Notes: generated by a model not told the origin, from the letters alone. Positions 6,352 to 14,428 are shown, numbered from the stretch's first letter. The stretch is DNA of 20,940 nucleotides from Candidatus Atribacter alterifermentans (GCA_012517635.1 JAAYUP010000462.1:1-20940), one strand, 5' to 3'. Numbers and translations are program-made.

Positions 6352-7887
6352 ATGAATACCATTCTCGAATGTCGTGGAATAGAAAAATCTTTTGGAGGAG
6401 TTCATGCTTTAAAAAAAGTTAATTTTTCTTTAAATCCCGGAGAAGTTCATGCTTTGGTTGGAGAAAATGGAGCAGGGAAATCAACTCTCATAAAAATTAT
6501 CTCTGGAGCGCTTTCTCAAGATCGAGGTGAAATCTTCTACCTTGAAAAACCAGTTATAATTGGTTCTCCGAGGAAAGCTCAAGAAATTGGCATATCTACA
6601 GTTTATCAAGAACCACTTATTTATAGGGAGTTGAGTGTTTTAGAAAATATATTTTTGGGCCGAGAAATAAAAACCCAGAGAGGCAATATCGATTGGGCTG
6701 AAGAAGAAAAAAAAGCACGATCATTATTTGAATCCCTTCAAATATCTCCCCATTTTATTAAGCAACCAATGAGAGAGCTCAGTGTTGGATTACAACAATT
6801 GGCACTCATCGCCAAAGCTTTAGTTTATGAAGCTCAGGTCATTATCTTTGATGAACCAACCGCTATTCTTACCGAGCATGAAACCGAAAGACTTTTTGAT
6901 ATTATCAAAAAACTGAAGGAAAGAAAGGTTGGTATCATCTATATCAGCCATCGCCTTGAAGAAATATTCCGCATTGCCGATCGAGTCACTATTATGCGAG
7001 ATGGTGAAGTCGTTGGAGAACATCCCATTAGTGAAATCAATCGCAATAAAATAGTCGAGCTCATGGCCGGTCGGCTGTTGGTTGAAGAAATCAATCACCA
7101 GGGAAAAAAAGGAGAAAAACCAACTCTTACTGTCAAGAATCTAACCCGGAAAGGCCGTTATTATGATATTCATTTTGATGTTTATCCTGGAGAAATTTTA
7201 GGTTTTTCTGGATTAGTTGGCTCTGGGCGATCCGACATTGCTCAAACCATCTTCGGTCTGATTAAGCCTGACAGTGGTGAAATCATCTACCACGGGAAAA
7301 CGATAAGCTTTTCATCTTCCGAAGAGGCTATGGCGAATGGAATTGCCTATCTTCCAGAAGATCGAAAGGTTCAAGGTCTTTTCCCTATTCTTAGTACTGC
7401 TTTTAATATTAGTGTAACGGTTCTCAAAGACATTTCTTCAAGAATGGGTGTTGTTCATAACCACCAGGAAAAAGAGATTGGAAAAAAGTATGTCAAAGAA
7501 CTCGCTATTAAAACACCGAGTCTTGATTCAAAAGTCTATAGCCTTAGCGGTGGGAATCAACAAAAAGTTGTCTTAGCCAAGTGGTTGGGGGTAAATCCAC
7601 AAATTCTCATCCTTGATGAACCCACCCGGGGAGTGGATGTCGCCTCCAAATCAGAAATCCACCATATGATTGCCTCCCTCGCTGAGAAGGGAATTGCTGT
7701 GATTATCATATCCAGTGAACTCCCTGAAATCTTGAAACTGGCTGACCGAGCAATCGTTATGCATGAAGGTCGCATCACTGGAGTCTTTGAAGACCGAGAC
7801 ATAACTTCAGAAAATCTGATTCGTGCTGCAACCGGAGAGAGAATGTTGAAAACTAAGGGCTCACCAATTGAGGAGAAAAACCTATGA
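6352..7887 (+). CDS. Sugar ABC transporter ATP-binding protein, CUT2 family (two fused ATPase domains)
   Basis: A 511-residue RbsA/MglA/XylG-type protein with two nucleotide-binding domains in tandem. Domain 1 has Walker A GENGAGKST (residues 37-45), a signature LSVGLQQ and Walker B VIIFDEPT. Domain 2 has the degenerate Walker A GLVGSGRSD (R in place of K, usual for this family), a canonical signature LSGGNQQ and Walker B ILILDEPT. Domain 1 is therefore probably the main ATP-hydrolysing site. The protein powers sugar uptake through the two permeases encoded next. GAGGAG lies 7 nt before the ATG. A small CCTCT/AGAGG hairpin (6318-6330) sits just upstream. Its stop overlaps the next start by 4 nt. 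Confidence 0.95.
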   Translation: MNTILECRGIEKSFGGVHALKKVNFSLNPGEVHALVGENGAGKSTLIKIISGALSQDRGEIFYLEKPVIIGSPRKAQEIGISTVYQEPLIYRELSVLENIFLGREIKTQRGNIDWAEEEKKARSLFESLQISPHFIKQPMRELSVGLQQLALIAKALVYEAQVIIFDEPTAILTEHETERLFDIIKKLKERKVGIIYISHRLEEIFRIADRVTIMRDGEVVGEHPISEINRNKIVELMAGRLLVEEINHQGKKGEKPTLTVKNLTRKGRYYDIHFDVYPGEILGFSGLVGSGRSDIAQTIFGLIKPDSGEIIYHGKTISFSSSEEAMANGIAYLPEDRKVQGLFPILSTAFNISVTVLKDISSRMGVVHNHQEKEIGKKYVKELAIKTPSLDSKVYSLSGGNQQKVVLAKWLGVNPQILILDEPTRGVDVASKSEIHHMIASLAEKGIAVIIISSELPEILKLADRAIVMHEGRITGVFEDRDITSENLIRAATGERMLKTKGSPIEEKNL

Positions 7888-8834
7888 CTGCTAACCTCCA
7901 AATTTTAATGAAACGAAGAGAAGTTACCGTTTTGGGTCTCATCGTGGTTTTAATGGTCATTTTTTCCCTTAGTACTGAGAAGTTTATGTCAGTAAGCAAC
8001 CTTTCTAATTTACTCTTACAGCTTTCCGGTGTGGCGATCTCGGCTATTGGAATGACCATGGTCATCATTACTGGTGGTATTGATGTTTCGGTGGGTTCAG
8101 TCTTAGGTATGGCTTCAGTAGTTGCCGGAAAACTTCTCATGGCTGGTTCATCTTTTTTTGTGGTTATCCTTTCTGCAATTGCAACTGGTTTTGGGATTGG
8201 TATCCTCAATGGAATCATCATCTCTTATGGCAATGTCCCACCTATCATTGTTACTTTAGGAATGATGAGCATGATGCGAGCTTTAATGTATCAAGTGCTT
8301 GGTGGCCGCTGGGTCTCGGGAATTCCTCCTGATATCCGGATCATTGGCTTGGGGAAATGGCTGGGCATCCCATTATCAATGTGGATAACCGCAGTTTTAA
8401 TTATCCTTTTTAGTTATTTTCTTAGCTCACGACCAACCGGACGGGCAATTTATGCAATTGGGAACAACCCAGAAGCTGCCCGGGTTTCTGGTGTTAACCT
8501 TCCCCGAACAATTATAATTGTCTATTCGATTACCGGGCTTTTGGTTGGTTTTGCCGGGCTTATCTACGTTGCCCGCACCGGAATTGTACAAACCAATACT
8601 GGCTCTGGTTTCGAGCTTGAAGTCATCGCAGCTGTGATGTTGGGTGGCACGAGTGTCTTCGGGGGAAAAGGAACCGTGATAGGAAGTTTGCTTGGAGCAG
8701 TTTTAGTGGGAATTATTAAAAATGGTATGGTTCTTATGAATGTTCCAGCTCTTAGCGAAGGTTTAGTTATTGGAATACTAATTTTAATTTCGGTTATGAT
8801 TGACCTCGTCCGATCCAGGGGAGAATCGTTATGA
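7884..8834 (+). CDS. Sugar ABC transporter permease, CUT2 (RbsC-like), first
   Basis: A 316-residue polytopic inner-membrane protein of the RbsC/BPD_transp_2 family with about eight to ten hydrophobic segments. Family marks are GGIDVSVGSVLGM near residue 65, the cytoplasmic loop NNPEAARVSGVN and the C-terminal MLGGTSVFGGKGTVIGSLLGA. It forms the translocation pore with the next gene product. It overlaps both neighbours by 4 nt (ATGA), so all three transporter genes are translationally coupled. As a rhamnose/AI-2-type system it has two different permeases, unlike ribose systems, which have one. Confidence 0.94.
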   Translation: MTANLQILMKRREVTVLGLIVVLMVIFSLSTEKFMSVSNLSNLLLQLSGVAISAIGMTMVIITGGIDVSVGSVLGMASVVAGKLLMAGSSFFVVILSAIATGFGIGILNGIIISYGNVPPIIVTLGMMSMMRALMYQVLGGRWVSGIPPDIRIIGLGKWLGIPLSMWITAVLIILFSYFLSSRPTGRAIYAIGNNPEAARVSGVNLPRTIIIVYSITGLLVGFAGLIYVARTGIVQTNTGSGFELEVIAAVMLGGTSVFGGKGTVIGSLLGAVLVGIIKNGMVLMNVPALSEGLVIGILILISVMIDLVRSRGESL

Positions 8835-9814
8835 AAAATATTGGAAGCCAAATCGTTGAAAATAGGGTTCTTTTTCTTTTGGTATTATTTCTCATTCTCT
8901 TCGGGGTGTTTGCCTTTTCCGTCAAGGGTTTTTTCACTTTCTATAACCTCACCAATATGACTCAATACGGCGTAGAACTTGGCCTTTTGGCATTAGCGGA
9001 AATGCTGGTCATCCTATCCGGAGGAGCTGGTATTGACCTATCTGTCGGTTCTATGCTTACCATTGTCGCCATGATTATTGGAGTTCTAATTGGCCGAGCT
9101 GGTTTTAATCCGTCTTTAGCCATCATCATTGGCCTTATCAGCGGCAGTGCGATGGGATATGCCAATGGTTTCCTGGTTGCTTATCCCAAGATCCCTCCTT
9201 TTATTGTCACTCTTGCCAGCCTTTATGTCTATAAATCTTTAGCCATGATTATTTCGGTTGATCCTCGTTTTGGACCCAATCCGATGCCAGTTTCCAATTT
9301 TCCTGAGTCTTTTTATTTTATAGGCCAACACCGCATCGGTGGTCTTCCATTCCAGGTAGTGTTTATTTTTATCCCAGTCATTTTAATCCTCATGTTTCTC
9401 ATGAATCGAACCGTATTCGGAAGACATCTTTATGGTGTAGGGAGCAATGAAACGGCGGCGATATTTTCTGGGATTAATGTTAAGAAAATCCGAGTTATTG
9501 TTTACACTCTTTCCGGCCTCCTGAGCGCCTTAGCCGGTTGGGTAATAACCTCGCGGATTGCCAGCGCTCGCCCTGATATTGGTACTGGTTATGAACTTCA
9601 AGCTATTACTATAGCTGTTTTAGGAGGTGTCAGCATCAAGGGTGGAGAAGGCACAGTCGGTGGAGTTGTATTAAGTATCGCTATCATTACCATGCTTTAT
9701 AATGGTATGCAACTCGCGGGAATTCATCAGATCTGGCAGTTAGGCTCTCTTGGTTTGGTTTTGGTGGGAAGCGTTCTCCTCAATCAAATTTTGTACAACC
9801 GTCGCAAATTTTAG
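8831..9814 (+). CDS. Sugar ABC transporter permease, CUT2 (RbsC-like), second
   Basis: A 327-residue paralogue of the preceding permease. It shows the same family marks: GAGIDLSVGSMLTI, SNETAAIFSGINVKK and VLGGVSIKGGEGTVGG. Multiple membrane segments run through its length. The two-permease layout (binding protein, ATPase, permease, permease) matches the rhaSTPQ arrangement. The ATG overlaps the previous stop by 4 nt. Its stop is 2 nt before the next gene, which continues the coupled operon. Confidence 0.94.
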   Translation: MKNIGSQIVENRVLFLLVLFLILFGVFAFSVKGFFTFYNLTNMTQYGVELGLLALAEMLVILSGGAGIDLSVGSMLTIVAMIIGVLIGRAGFNPSLAIIIGLISGSAMGYANGFLVAYPKIPPFIVTLASLYVYKSLAMIISVDPRFGPNPMPVSNFPESFYFIGQHRIGGLPFQVVFIFIPVILILMFLMNRTVFGRHLYGVGSNETAAIFSGINVKKIRVIVYTLSGLLSALAGWVITSRIASARPDIGTGYELQAITIAVLGGVSIKGGEGTVGGVVLSIAIITMLYNGMQLAGIHQIWQLGSLGLVLVGSVLLNQILYNRRKF

Positions 9815-9816
9815 TT

Positions 9817-10686
9817 ATGAAAAGAGGTTTTTTGAAGGGTATCATACTGTTCGTTATCCTCCTTTTTTTCTCCGGTCCTTCTTTTTCTACTGAAGAGGGA
9901 CCGGTGGTCTGGCTTTTTGCTGCTCAACCCGAACGTTACTTCTCGGCTTTTTTAGAAATTCATTTAAAAAGACTTGTTTCAGGTTCACAGCTTCAAACCA
10001 TCAATCTCTATTCCAAAAATCCTGGTGAACTTGAAAAAAAAATTAACCCAAAAATATGCCTTGCTCAAGTTATCATCTTAATGGATTTTTCTGAAGAATT
10101 AACTGATGTTTTTTTTCAAAAATGTGAAAATATCGAATTTCATGAAAAACCTTTTCTAATAACCTGGAATTGCGGCCTAACCAACCTCCCTGATTATTTT
10201 CATTCTATACCGATTACCATCAATTGGGAGCTAGTGTTGGAAGAACTCCAAACCATCCTGTCTGGTTATCAATCTCCGGCTTTTATCGTCCATCACAATG
10301 AATCCTATATTCAAGACTTTCTGCTGTACTTGCATAATCATTCCCAATATCACTTGATTGTCAATGACAAAAAGCCCTGTCAATCGCTCTCTTCACAGCA
10401 AGTTTATCTCACCAGTTGTGAAGATATTATGAAAGAATACCTGTCCTTATCTCATCAGATTATTTGCTTTGAATCCTCTACTTTAGCCTTGGCTGAAATA
10501 CAAGCCGGTCATATCTTAGCCGCAATTGACTTCAAACCTTCACAGCTTGCTACTCAAATCTCGGATCTTTTCTCCAATAAAGCCAATACACCCAATCTAT
10601 CTCTTGCCCCTCTTCTTATCTTTCCCGAATCTCTCTCAGAAGCTGATGCCTATGAAGTCCTTGGTCGTTGTTTTATGTGTAAATAA
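9817..10686 (+). CDS. Exported protein of unknown function, possibly a divergent periplasmic-binding-like protein
   Basis: A 289-residue protein that I do not recognise by family. Residues 1-24 are a clear signal peptide (MKRGFLKGIILFVILLFF, ending SFS). It begins 2 nt after the second permease stop and shows no ribosome site of its own, so it probably depends on coupling to that gene. Parts resemble a type I binding protein: an early beta-alpha segment (VVWLFAAQPERYFSAFLEIH), a middle FLITWNCG like the hinge strand, and later ALAEIQAGHILAAIDFKPSQLATQI followed by LLIFPESLSEADAYEVLG. The usual sugar-binding motifs are missing. It has eight cysteines and ends CFMCK, unusual for an exported binding protein. 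It could modulate the transporter, be an accessory or lipid-less receptor, or be a decaying binding protein. Confidence 0.75.
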   Translation: MKRGFLKGIILFVILLFFSGPSFSTEEGPVVWLFAAQPERYFSAFLEIHLKRLVSGSQLQTINLYSKNPGELEKKINPKICLAQVIILMDFSEELTDVFFQKCENIEFHEKPFLITWNCGLTNLPDYFHSIPITINWELVLEELQTILSGYQSPAFIVHHNESYIQDFLLYLHNHSQYHLIVNDKKPCQSLSSQQVYLTSCEDIMKEYLSLSHQIICFESSTLALAEIQAGHILAAIDFKPSQLATQISDLFSNKANTPNLSLAPLLIFPESLSEADAYEVLGRCFMCK

Positions 10687-10870
10687 GTAAGCTCGATGAA
10701 ATTATTGAGATAAATGAAAGCTTTAAGTAAGAAGTTACCACAATGAGAAAGGTATTCCAATTCAAGATTATTCCCATTCATACTTTTTTATAACTCGCAG
10801 CTTTTTATTTCGTGAAAAATTAATGATTAAAAATGAAAAACGAGTTTCCTCAATAAAGGCTCAGAAAATA

Positions 10871-10924
10871 AAAAAACCCCTCTTCAGAAAACCAGACTAA
10901 GCTGAAATTCTCTGATTAGAGGGG
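10871..10924 (-). terminator. Terminator of the tRNA-Leu/tRNA-fMet unit
   Basis: On the minus strand CCCCTCT (10918-10924) pairs with AGAGGGG (10877-10883). An inner TCAGA/TCTGA helix extends it and a T6 run plus further T-rich bases follow (10871-10876 and beyond). It lies 16 nt past the CCA of the initiator tRNA. Confidence 0.88.
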
Positions 10925-10939
10925 AAAATATAGCAAACC

Positions 10940-11016
10940 TGGTAGCGGGGGCCGGATTCGAACCGACGACCTCCGGGTTATGAGCCCGACGAGCTTCCTG
11001 ACTGCTCCACCCCGCG
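10940..11016 (-). tRNA. Initiator tRNA-fMet(CAT)
   Basis: On the minus strand: acceptor CGCGGGG against CCCCGCT, anticodon loop CTCATAA flanked by GGG/CCC pairs, and encoded CCA. The three G-C pairs next to the anticodon loop and the unpaired first position (C1 opposite U72) identify it as the initiator rather than elongator tRNA. Many bacteria have C1 opposite A72 instead. Confidence 0.95.
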
Positions 11017-11029
11017 ATATTCATTGAAC

Positions 11030-11118
11030 TGGTGCCGAAGGCCGGAATCGAACCGGCACGGGACTTGCGCCCCAACGGATTTTAAGTCCGTTGCGTCTTC
11101 CTGTTCCGCCACTCCGGC
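11030..11118 (-). tRNA. tRNA-Leu(TAA)
   Basis: On the minus strand: acceptor GCCGGAG/CTTCGGC, anticodon stem ACGGA/TCCGT around the loop CTTAAAA, anticodon TAA. It has the long class II variable arm, TTCGATT T-loop and encoded CCA. It precedes the initiator tRNA by 13 nt and they are likely one transcript. Confidence 0.95.
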
Positions 11119-11154
11119 ACGGCAAAAGGAAACCTTTCTGACCACGCCTTATTT

Positions 11155-11182
11155 ATTTTAGCAGGAAAATTCGTAGAGTCAA
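11155..11182 (-). promoter_or_regulatory. Promoter of the tRNA-Leu/tRNA-fMet unit
   Basis: On the minus strand TTGACT (11177-11182), a 16-nt spacer and TAAAAT (11155-11160), with an extended -10 (TGC directly before TAAAAT). Start is expected about 30 nt upstream of tRNA-Leu. Confidence 0.8.
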
Positions 11183-11277
11183 GCATTTTAGCTTATTAAT
11201 GCAAGGTAGAATAAAAAACCAAAAATAGAGGTATCATTTACATAGATGTAGGTCCTTGCCACATATAAATTCATACC

Positions 11278-11307
11278 TTGACAATTATTGGTGTTTCATT
11301 GTATATT
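11278..11307 (+). promoter_or_regulatory. Promoter of tRNA-Lys
   Basis: A perfect TTGACA -35 (11278-11283), then TATATT (11302-11307) after 18 nt, or GTATAT after 17. Start is expected about 10 nt before the tRNA. Confidence 0.82.
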
Positions 11308-11323
11308 TTCACTGCAATAAGGT

Positions 11324-11399
11324 GGGCCGTTAGCTCAATTGGTAGAGCAACTGACTCTTAATCAGTAGGTTGCGGGTTCGATTCCCTCACGGCCTACCA
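11324..11399 (+). tRNA. tRNA-Lys(CTT)
   Basis: Cloverleaf with acceptor GGGCCGT/ACGGCCT, D-arm GCTC/GAGC, anticodon stem ACTGA/TCAGT around CTCTTAA, anticodon CTT, T-loop TTCGATT and encoded CCA (11397-11399). The first acceptor pair is G-U. Confidence 0.95.
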
Positions 11400-11533
11400 G
11401 CTATTTCCCTCATTTTAAATTCCTCGTCATTTGTTTTTCCTCTTATTTCTCTATTTTTTCTTAATTCTTATTTCTCAGGTTCTATAAATTCTTAGTTTTT
11501 GCTCTCACTACTATTCATTACCCAAAATCCGCT

Positions 11534-11705
11534 GTATTTGCAGGATAAACCCTCCTGCTGCATAGCGGACATGAAGAGGATAGACCCTCATGCCACGTTG
11601 TGGCACCAGATGAGGATGAAAATAGTCCCCCTCACCCCATCGCCCCCTCTCCCCCTCAGTCTTTCTTGATGGGAGAAGGTAAGGATGAGGGTGAAATTCT
11701 CCCTA
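11534..11705. repeat. Intergenic repeat element with hairpins and GC-rich inverted arms
   Basis: The region between tRNA-Lys and the Rrf2 gene (11400-11791) has no credible gene. From 11534 it is repeat-like. Two tandem units begin GGATARACCCTC (11543 and 11578). The second folds as TGCCAC/GTGGCA (11591-11605), extended by CCTCAT/ATGAGG (11586-11591 and 11610-11615). After this come C-rich CCCATC (11636-11641) and its partner GATGGG (11668-11673). The near-direct repeats ATGAGGATGAAAAT (11610) and ATGAGGGTGAAATT (11685) bracket the C-rich part. A diverged copy of the first portion lies at 4938-5009. Confidence 0.7.
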
Positions 11706-11791
11706 TTCAATACTCACAACTTACTTCTCACTGTCTTTTCAAGATAGTACATGCTTACTTCTTCAAATGCAAAAAACATTGAATTTTTTTC

Positions 11792-11820
11792 TTGACATAT
11801 TTTTGGTATTTTGGTATCTT
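11792..11820 (+). promoter_or_regulatory. Promoter of the Rrf2-hcp-cupin operon
   Basis: A perfect TTGACA (11792-11797), a 17-nt spacer and TATCTT (11815-11820). Start is expected near 11827, about 22 nt before the chosen TTG start. The -10 is inside the palindrome described separately. Confidence 0.75.
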
Positions 11821-11828
11821 TATACCAA
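11803..11828. promoter_or_regulatory. Operator-like palindrome with an extra half-site over the -10
   Basis: TTGGTAT (11811-11817) and ATACCAA (11822-11828) form a perfect 7-bp inverted repeat with a 4-nt centre, covering the -10 and the start site. A third direct half-site TTGGTAT lies 8 nt upstream (11803-11809), between -35 and -10. Its position is what an autorepressing Rrf2 protein would need. Confidence 0.65.
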
Positions 11829-11848
11829 TATTAAGAGGTGAGAGACAA

Positions 11849-12271
11849 TTGAAGGGTATTGTTAATCTGTCCGAAGCCAGTATATTAGCCTTACACAGCA
11901 TGGTTCTTTTAGCTCAAAATGAAAGTGAGCCATTAACTATAAAACAAATGGCTGAAAAAACTGCATCCTCAGAAGCTCATCTATCAAAAGTAATGCAAAG
12001 GCTTGCTAAAATTAAATTGGTTGATTCCATTCGAGGTCCTAATGGTGGTTTTCACTTAAAACACCCAATTGAATTAATAACACTCTTGGATATTTATCAA
12101 GCCATCGAAGGTCCTTTGGAAGAAGAGAGTTGTTTTAGTAAAAGCGGGAAATGCCCTTTTAAAAAATGTCTTTTTGGAGGACTTATCAACAAGATGCGAC
12201 AAGAGTTTCAACAATATCTGGCATCGAAAACTTTGAAAGATTTAGTTGAAACAGCACAATCAAGTCAATAA
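11849..12271 (+). CDS. Rrf2-family transcriptional regulator with three cysteines
   Basis: A 140-residue Rrf2-family regulator. I place the start at TTG 11849 because AGAGGTGAG lies just upstream; longer forms would begin inside the promoter and operator. The N-terminal winged helix covers about residues 5-70: LTIKQMAEKTASSEAHLSK is the recognition region and IRGPNGGFHL is the conserved wing. The dimerisation region carries C95, C102 and C107 (C-x6-C-x4-C), near where IscR and NsrR hold an Fe-S cluster. Next to hcp, an NO- or redox-sensing repressor similar in role to NsrR is the best inference. The spacing differs from IscR (C-x5-C-x5-C), so the cluster type is uncertain. Confidence 0.87.
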   Translation: MKGIVNLSEASILALHSMVLLAQNESEPLTIKQMAEKTASSEAHLSKVMQRLAKIKLVDSIRGPNGGFHLKHPIELITLLDIYQAIEGPLEEESCFSKSGKCPFKKCLFGGLINKMRQEFQQYLASKTLKDLVETAQSSQ

Positions 12272-12381
12272 ACCAAGCAAAAACCCACTTTTTCATTGAA
12301 TAAGAAACTTTTAAACTATTCAAGTTTTTTTGGAATCACAGGTGGATTTATAACAATAATTTCTAAAAGGGGGTTCATTCT

Positions 12382-14028
12382 ATGTTCTGTTACCAATGTG
12401 AACAAACTGCCAAAGGAACTGGTTGCACTGCCTTTGGGGTATGTGGCAAAGATCCGGAAACTGCCGCTCTGCAAGATTTATTAATTTATGCTACCTTGGG
12501 AATCGGACAATATGCCCATCGGGTACGTCAATACGGTGTTAAAAACCATGATGTTGATATCTTTGTTATCGAAGCACTTTTTAGCACAATTACCAATGTT
12601 GATTTTGATCCTGAACGCTTAAAATTTTTACTTTATAAAGCCTATAACATCAAAGAAAAGGTTAAACAGCAATACCTCGATGCCTGTCGTCAATCGGGAA
12701 AAACCCCAGAAGAGTTGAGTGGTCCAGCAACCTGGAAACCAGCTGACAGTTTAGACGAACTGGTACGTCAAGGGGAAGCGGTAACCCTTGAAAATAATAT
12801 TAAAGAATATGGTGAAGATAGAGCTGGATTAATGCACCTTATCCTTTATGGTCTCAAAGGAATGGCTGCCTACACCGATCATGCCCAAATCCTTGGCCAA
12901 GAGGATGACAACGTTTACGCCTTCTTCCATGAAACTCTTAATTTTCTTACCAAAGGGCATTTTACCATTGATGAATTGTTAAAAACTGCCCTAAAATGTG
13001 GTGAGGTTAATATTCGGATCATGGAGCTCCTCGATAAAGCCAATACTGGCGCTTATGGTCACCCTGTTCCAACTGCAGTTCCTATAACTGCCAAAAAAGG
13101 GAAAGCAATTGTTGTTTCCGGTCATGACCTAAAAGATTTAGATGAGCTTTTAAAACAAACCGAGGGTAAAGGAATACATATTTACACTCATGGAGAGATG
13201 CTTCCGACCCATGCCTATCCAGAACTGAAAAAATATCCTCACTTCGTTGGGAATTATGGTGGAGCCTGGCAGGATCAACAAAAAGAATTCGATGCATTTC
13301 CTGGTGCCATTCTCATGACCACGAATTGTATTCAAAAACCGAAAGAAAGTTATAAGAATCGAATCTTCACTTCTGGATTAGTGGCCTGGCCAGGGGTAAC
13401 CCATATTTCTGATCGGAATTTTGCACCGGTTATTGAAGCTGCTTTAACTGCCCCGGGATTCCCAGAAGACGAACCAGAAAAAACGATCATGGTAGGTTTT
13501 GGTCATAATGCTGTAATGGGAGTCGTTGATCAGGTAATCAATGCAGTCAAGTCGGGTGCCATACGCCATTTCTTCCTCATTGGTGGCTGTGATGGCGCAA
13601 AGACAGGAAGAAATTATTACACTCAATTTGCCCAAGTGGTTCCACATGACTCAGTTATTCTTACCTTGGCTTGTGGGAAATATCGCTTCAACAAGTTAGA
13701 ATTTGGTGATATTGGAGGTATCCCTCGTTTGCTTGATGTTGGACAATGTAACGATGCCTATTCTGCAATTCAGATAGCAGTTGCTCTTGCTAACGCCTTT
13801 AACACCGATGTTAACGGTTTGCCCCTCTCCTTTATCCTCTCTTGGTATGAGCAAAAAGCGGTTTGCATTCTCCTTTCTCTTCTATACCTGGGAATTAAAA
13901 ACATCAGGCTCGGTCCCAGCTTACCAGCTTTTGTTACCCCGGCAGCATTAAAAGTCCTCCAGGAGAATTTCAATCTTATGACCATAACTACTCCTGATGC
14001 TGATTTAAAAGCCATTCTTGGAGAGTAA
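12382..14028 (+). CDS. hcp: Hybrid cluster protein (hydroxylamine reductase family)
   Basis: A 548-residue Hcp, the size of the anaerobe-type (class I) enzymes. The N-terminal cluster ligands are C3, C6, C15 and C21 (C-x2-C-x8-C-x5-C). All hybrid Fe-S-O cluster ligands can be placed: H248, E272, C316, C403 (the persulfide position), C431, C456, E490 and K492. The offsets from the Desulfovibrio vulgaris Hcp numbering are small and consistent. Hcp reduces NO to N2O in vivo in enteric bacteria and hydroxylamine in vitro; it acts in the cytoplasm and is sensitive to oxygen. It follows the Rrf2 gene by 110 nt without a clear promoter, so co-transcription is likely. AAGGGGG precedes the ATG. No Hcr reductase gene is adjacent; another electron donor must serve. 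Confidence 0.96.
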   Translation: MFCYQCEQTAKGTGCTAFGVCGKDPETAALQDLLIYATLGIGQYAHRVRQYGVKNHDVDIFVIEALFSTITNVDFDPERLKFLLYKAYNIKEKVKQQYLDACRQSGKTPEELSGPATWKPADSLDELVRQGEAVTLENNIKEYGEDRAGLMHLILYGLKGMAAYTDHAQILGQEDDNVYAFFHETLNFLTKGHFTIDELLKTALKCGEVNIRIMELLDKANTGAYGHPVPTAVPITAKKGKAIVVSGHDLKDLDELLKQTEGKGIHIYTHGEMLPTHAYPELKKYPHFVGNYGGAWQDQQKEFDAFPGAILMTTNCIQKPKESYKNRIFTSGLVAWPGVTHISDRNFAPVIEAALTAPGFPEDEPEKTIMVGFGHNAVMGVVDQVINAVKSGAIRHFFLIGGCDGAKTGRNYYTQFAQVVPHDSVILTLACGKYRFNKLEFGDIGGIPRLLDVGQCNDAYSAIQIAVALANAFNTDVNGLPLSFILSWYEQKAVCILLSLLYLGIKNIRLGPSLPAFVTPAALKVLQENFNLMTITTPDADLKAILGE

Positions 14029-14113
14029 GCTTTCTATAAATGGGGGAGGGTATCAAACTCTCCCTCTAAATGCCTACCATCCCCTGTTTTACTAAATTAT
14101 TGGGAGGATTGCC

Positions 14114-14428
14114 ATGAAAATTTTGGAAGTTGATAAAACCCAACCCTTTGTTAACAACCATAATATCAATGCTCGTCGTATTTATGATTATAATGGAGCA
14201 CAGATCATTCACATGACTCTTCACCCAGGAGAATCATTAAAACCTCATTCTACTCCGGTTGATGTTGCGTTTTACATTTTAGAAGGAAGCGGAATAATTG
14301 AAATTGCTAAAGAAACCGCTCCGGTTAATCCCGGTGCTTGTATCGAAAGCCCTAAAGATATCCCTCACCGTCTCATCAACAATGCTGACAAACCTTTTAA
14401 GTTTTTAGTTATTAAAATGCCCAAATAA
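14114..14428 (+). CDS. Small cupin-domain protein
   Basis: A 104-residue single-domain cupin. Motif 1 reads HPGESLKPHSTPVDVAFYILEGSG in outline (GESLKPHS, then VAFYILEGSG), with one His in place of the usual HxH pair. Motif 2 includes PKDIPHRLINN with its conserved His. Metal binding is therefore possible but incomplete compared with classic cupins. It starts 85 nt after hcp with a TGGGAGGATT ribosome site, and a weak GGGAGGG/CTCTCCC hairpin lies between them. Its place at the end of the Rrf2-hcp unit suggests a role in the same stress response, but the biochemical function is unknown. It is cytoplasmic, with no signal peptide. Confidence 0.88.
   Translation: MKILEVDKTQPFVNNHNINARRIYDYNGAQIIHMTLHPGESLKPHSTPVDVAFYILEGSGIIEIAKETAPVNPGACIESPKDIPHRLINNADKPFKFLVIKMPK

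Noticed and set aside
5191..9814. Autoinducer-2 (Lsr) import operon
   Set aside because: The binding protein lacks most AI-2 contact residues and no lsrK, lsrF, lsrG or lsrR homologue is present.
11534..11705. CRISPR array
   Set aside because: Units are irregular, only two tandem copies exist, spacers are absent and no cas genes are near.
11600..11782. Open frame of 60 codons in the intergenic region
   Set aside because: It lies on the repeat element, has low-complexity sequence and no ribosome site.
13082..14015. Several minus-strand open frames opposite hcp
   Set aside because: They are antisense to a gene with every Hcp ligand intact and show no domain signatures.
14044..14064. GGGAGGG/CTCTCCC hairpin between hcp and cupin as a terminator
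   Set aside because: It contains a G-U pair and is not followed by T residues; a ribosome site and the cupin follow shortly, so co-transcription is more likely.
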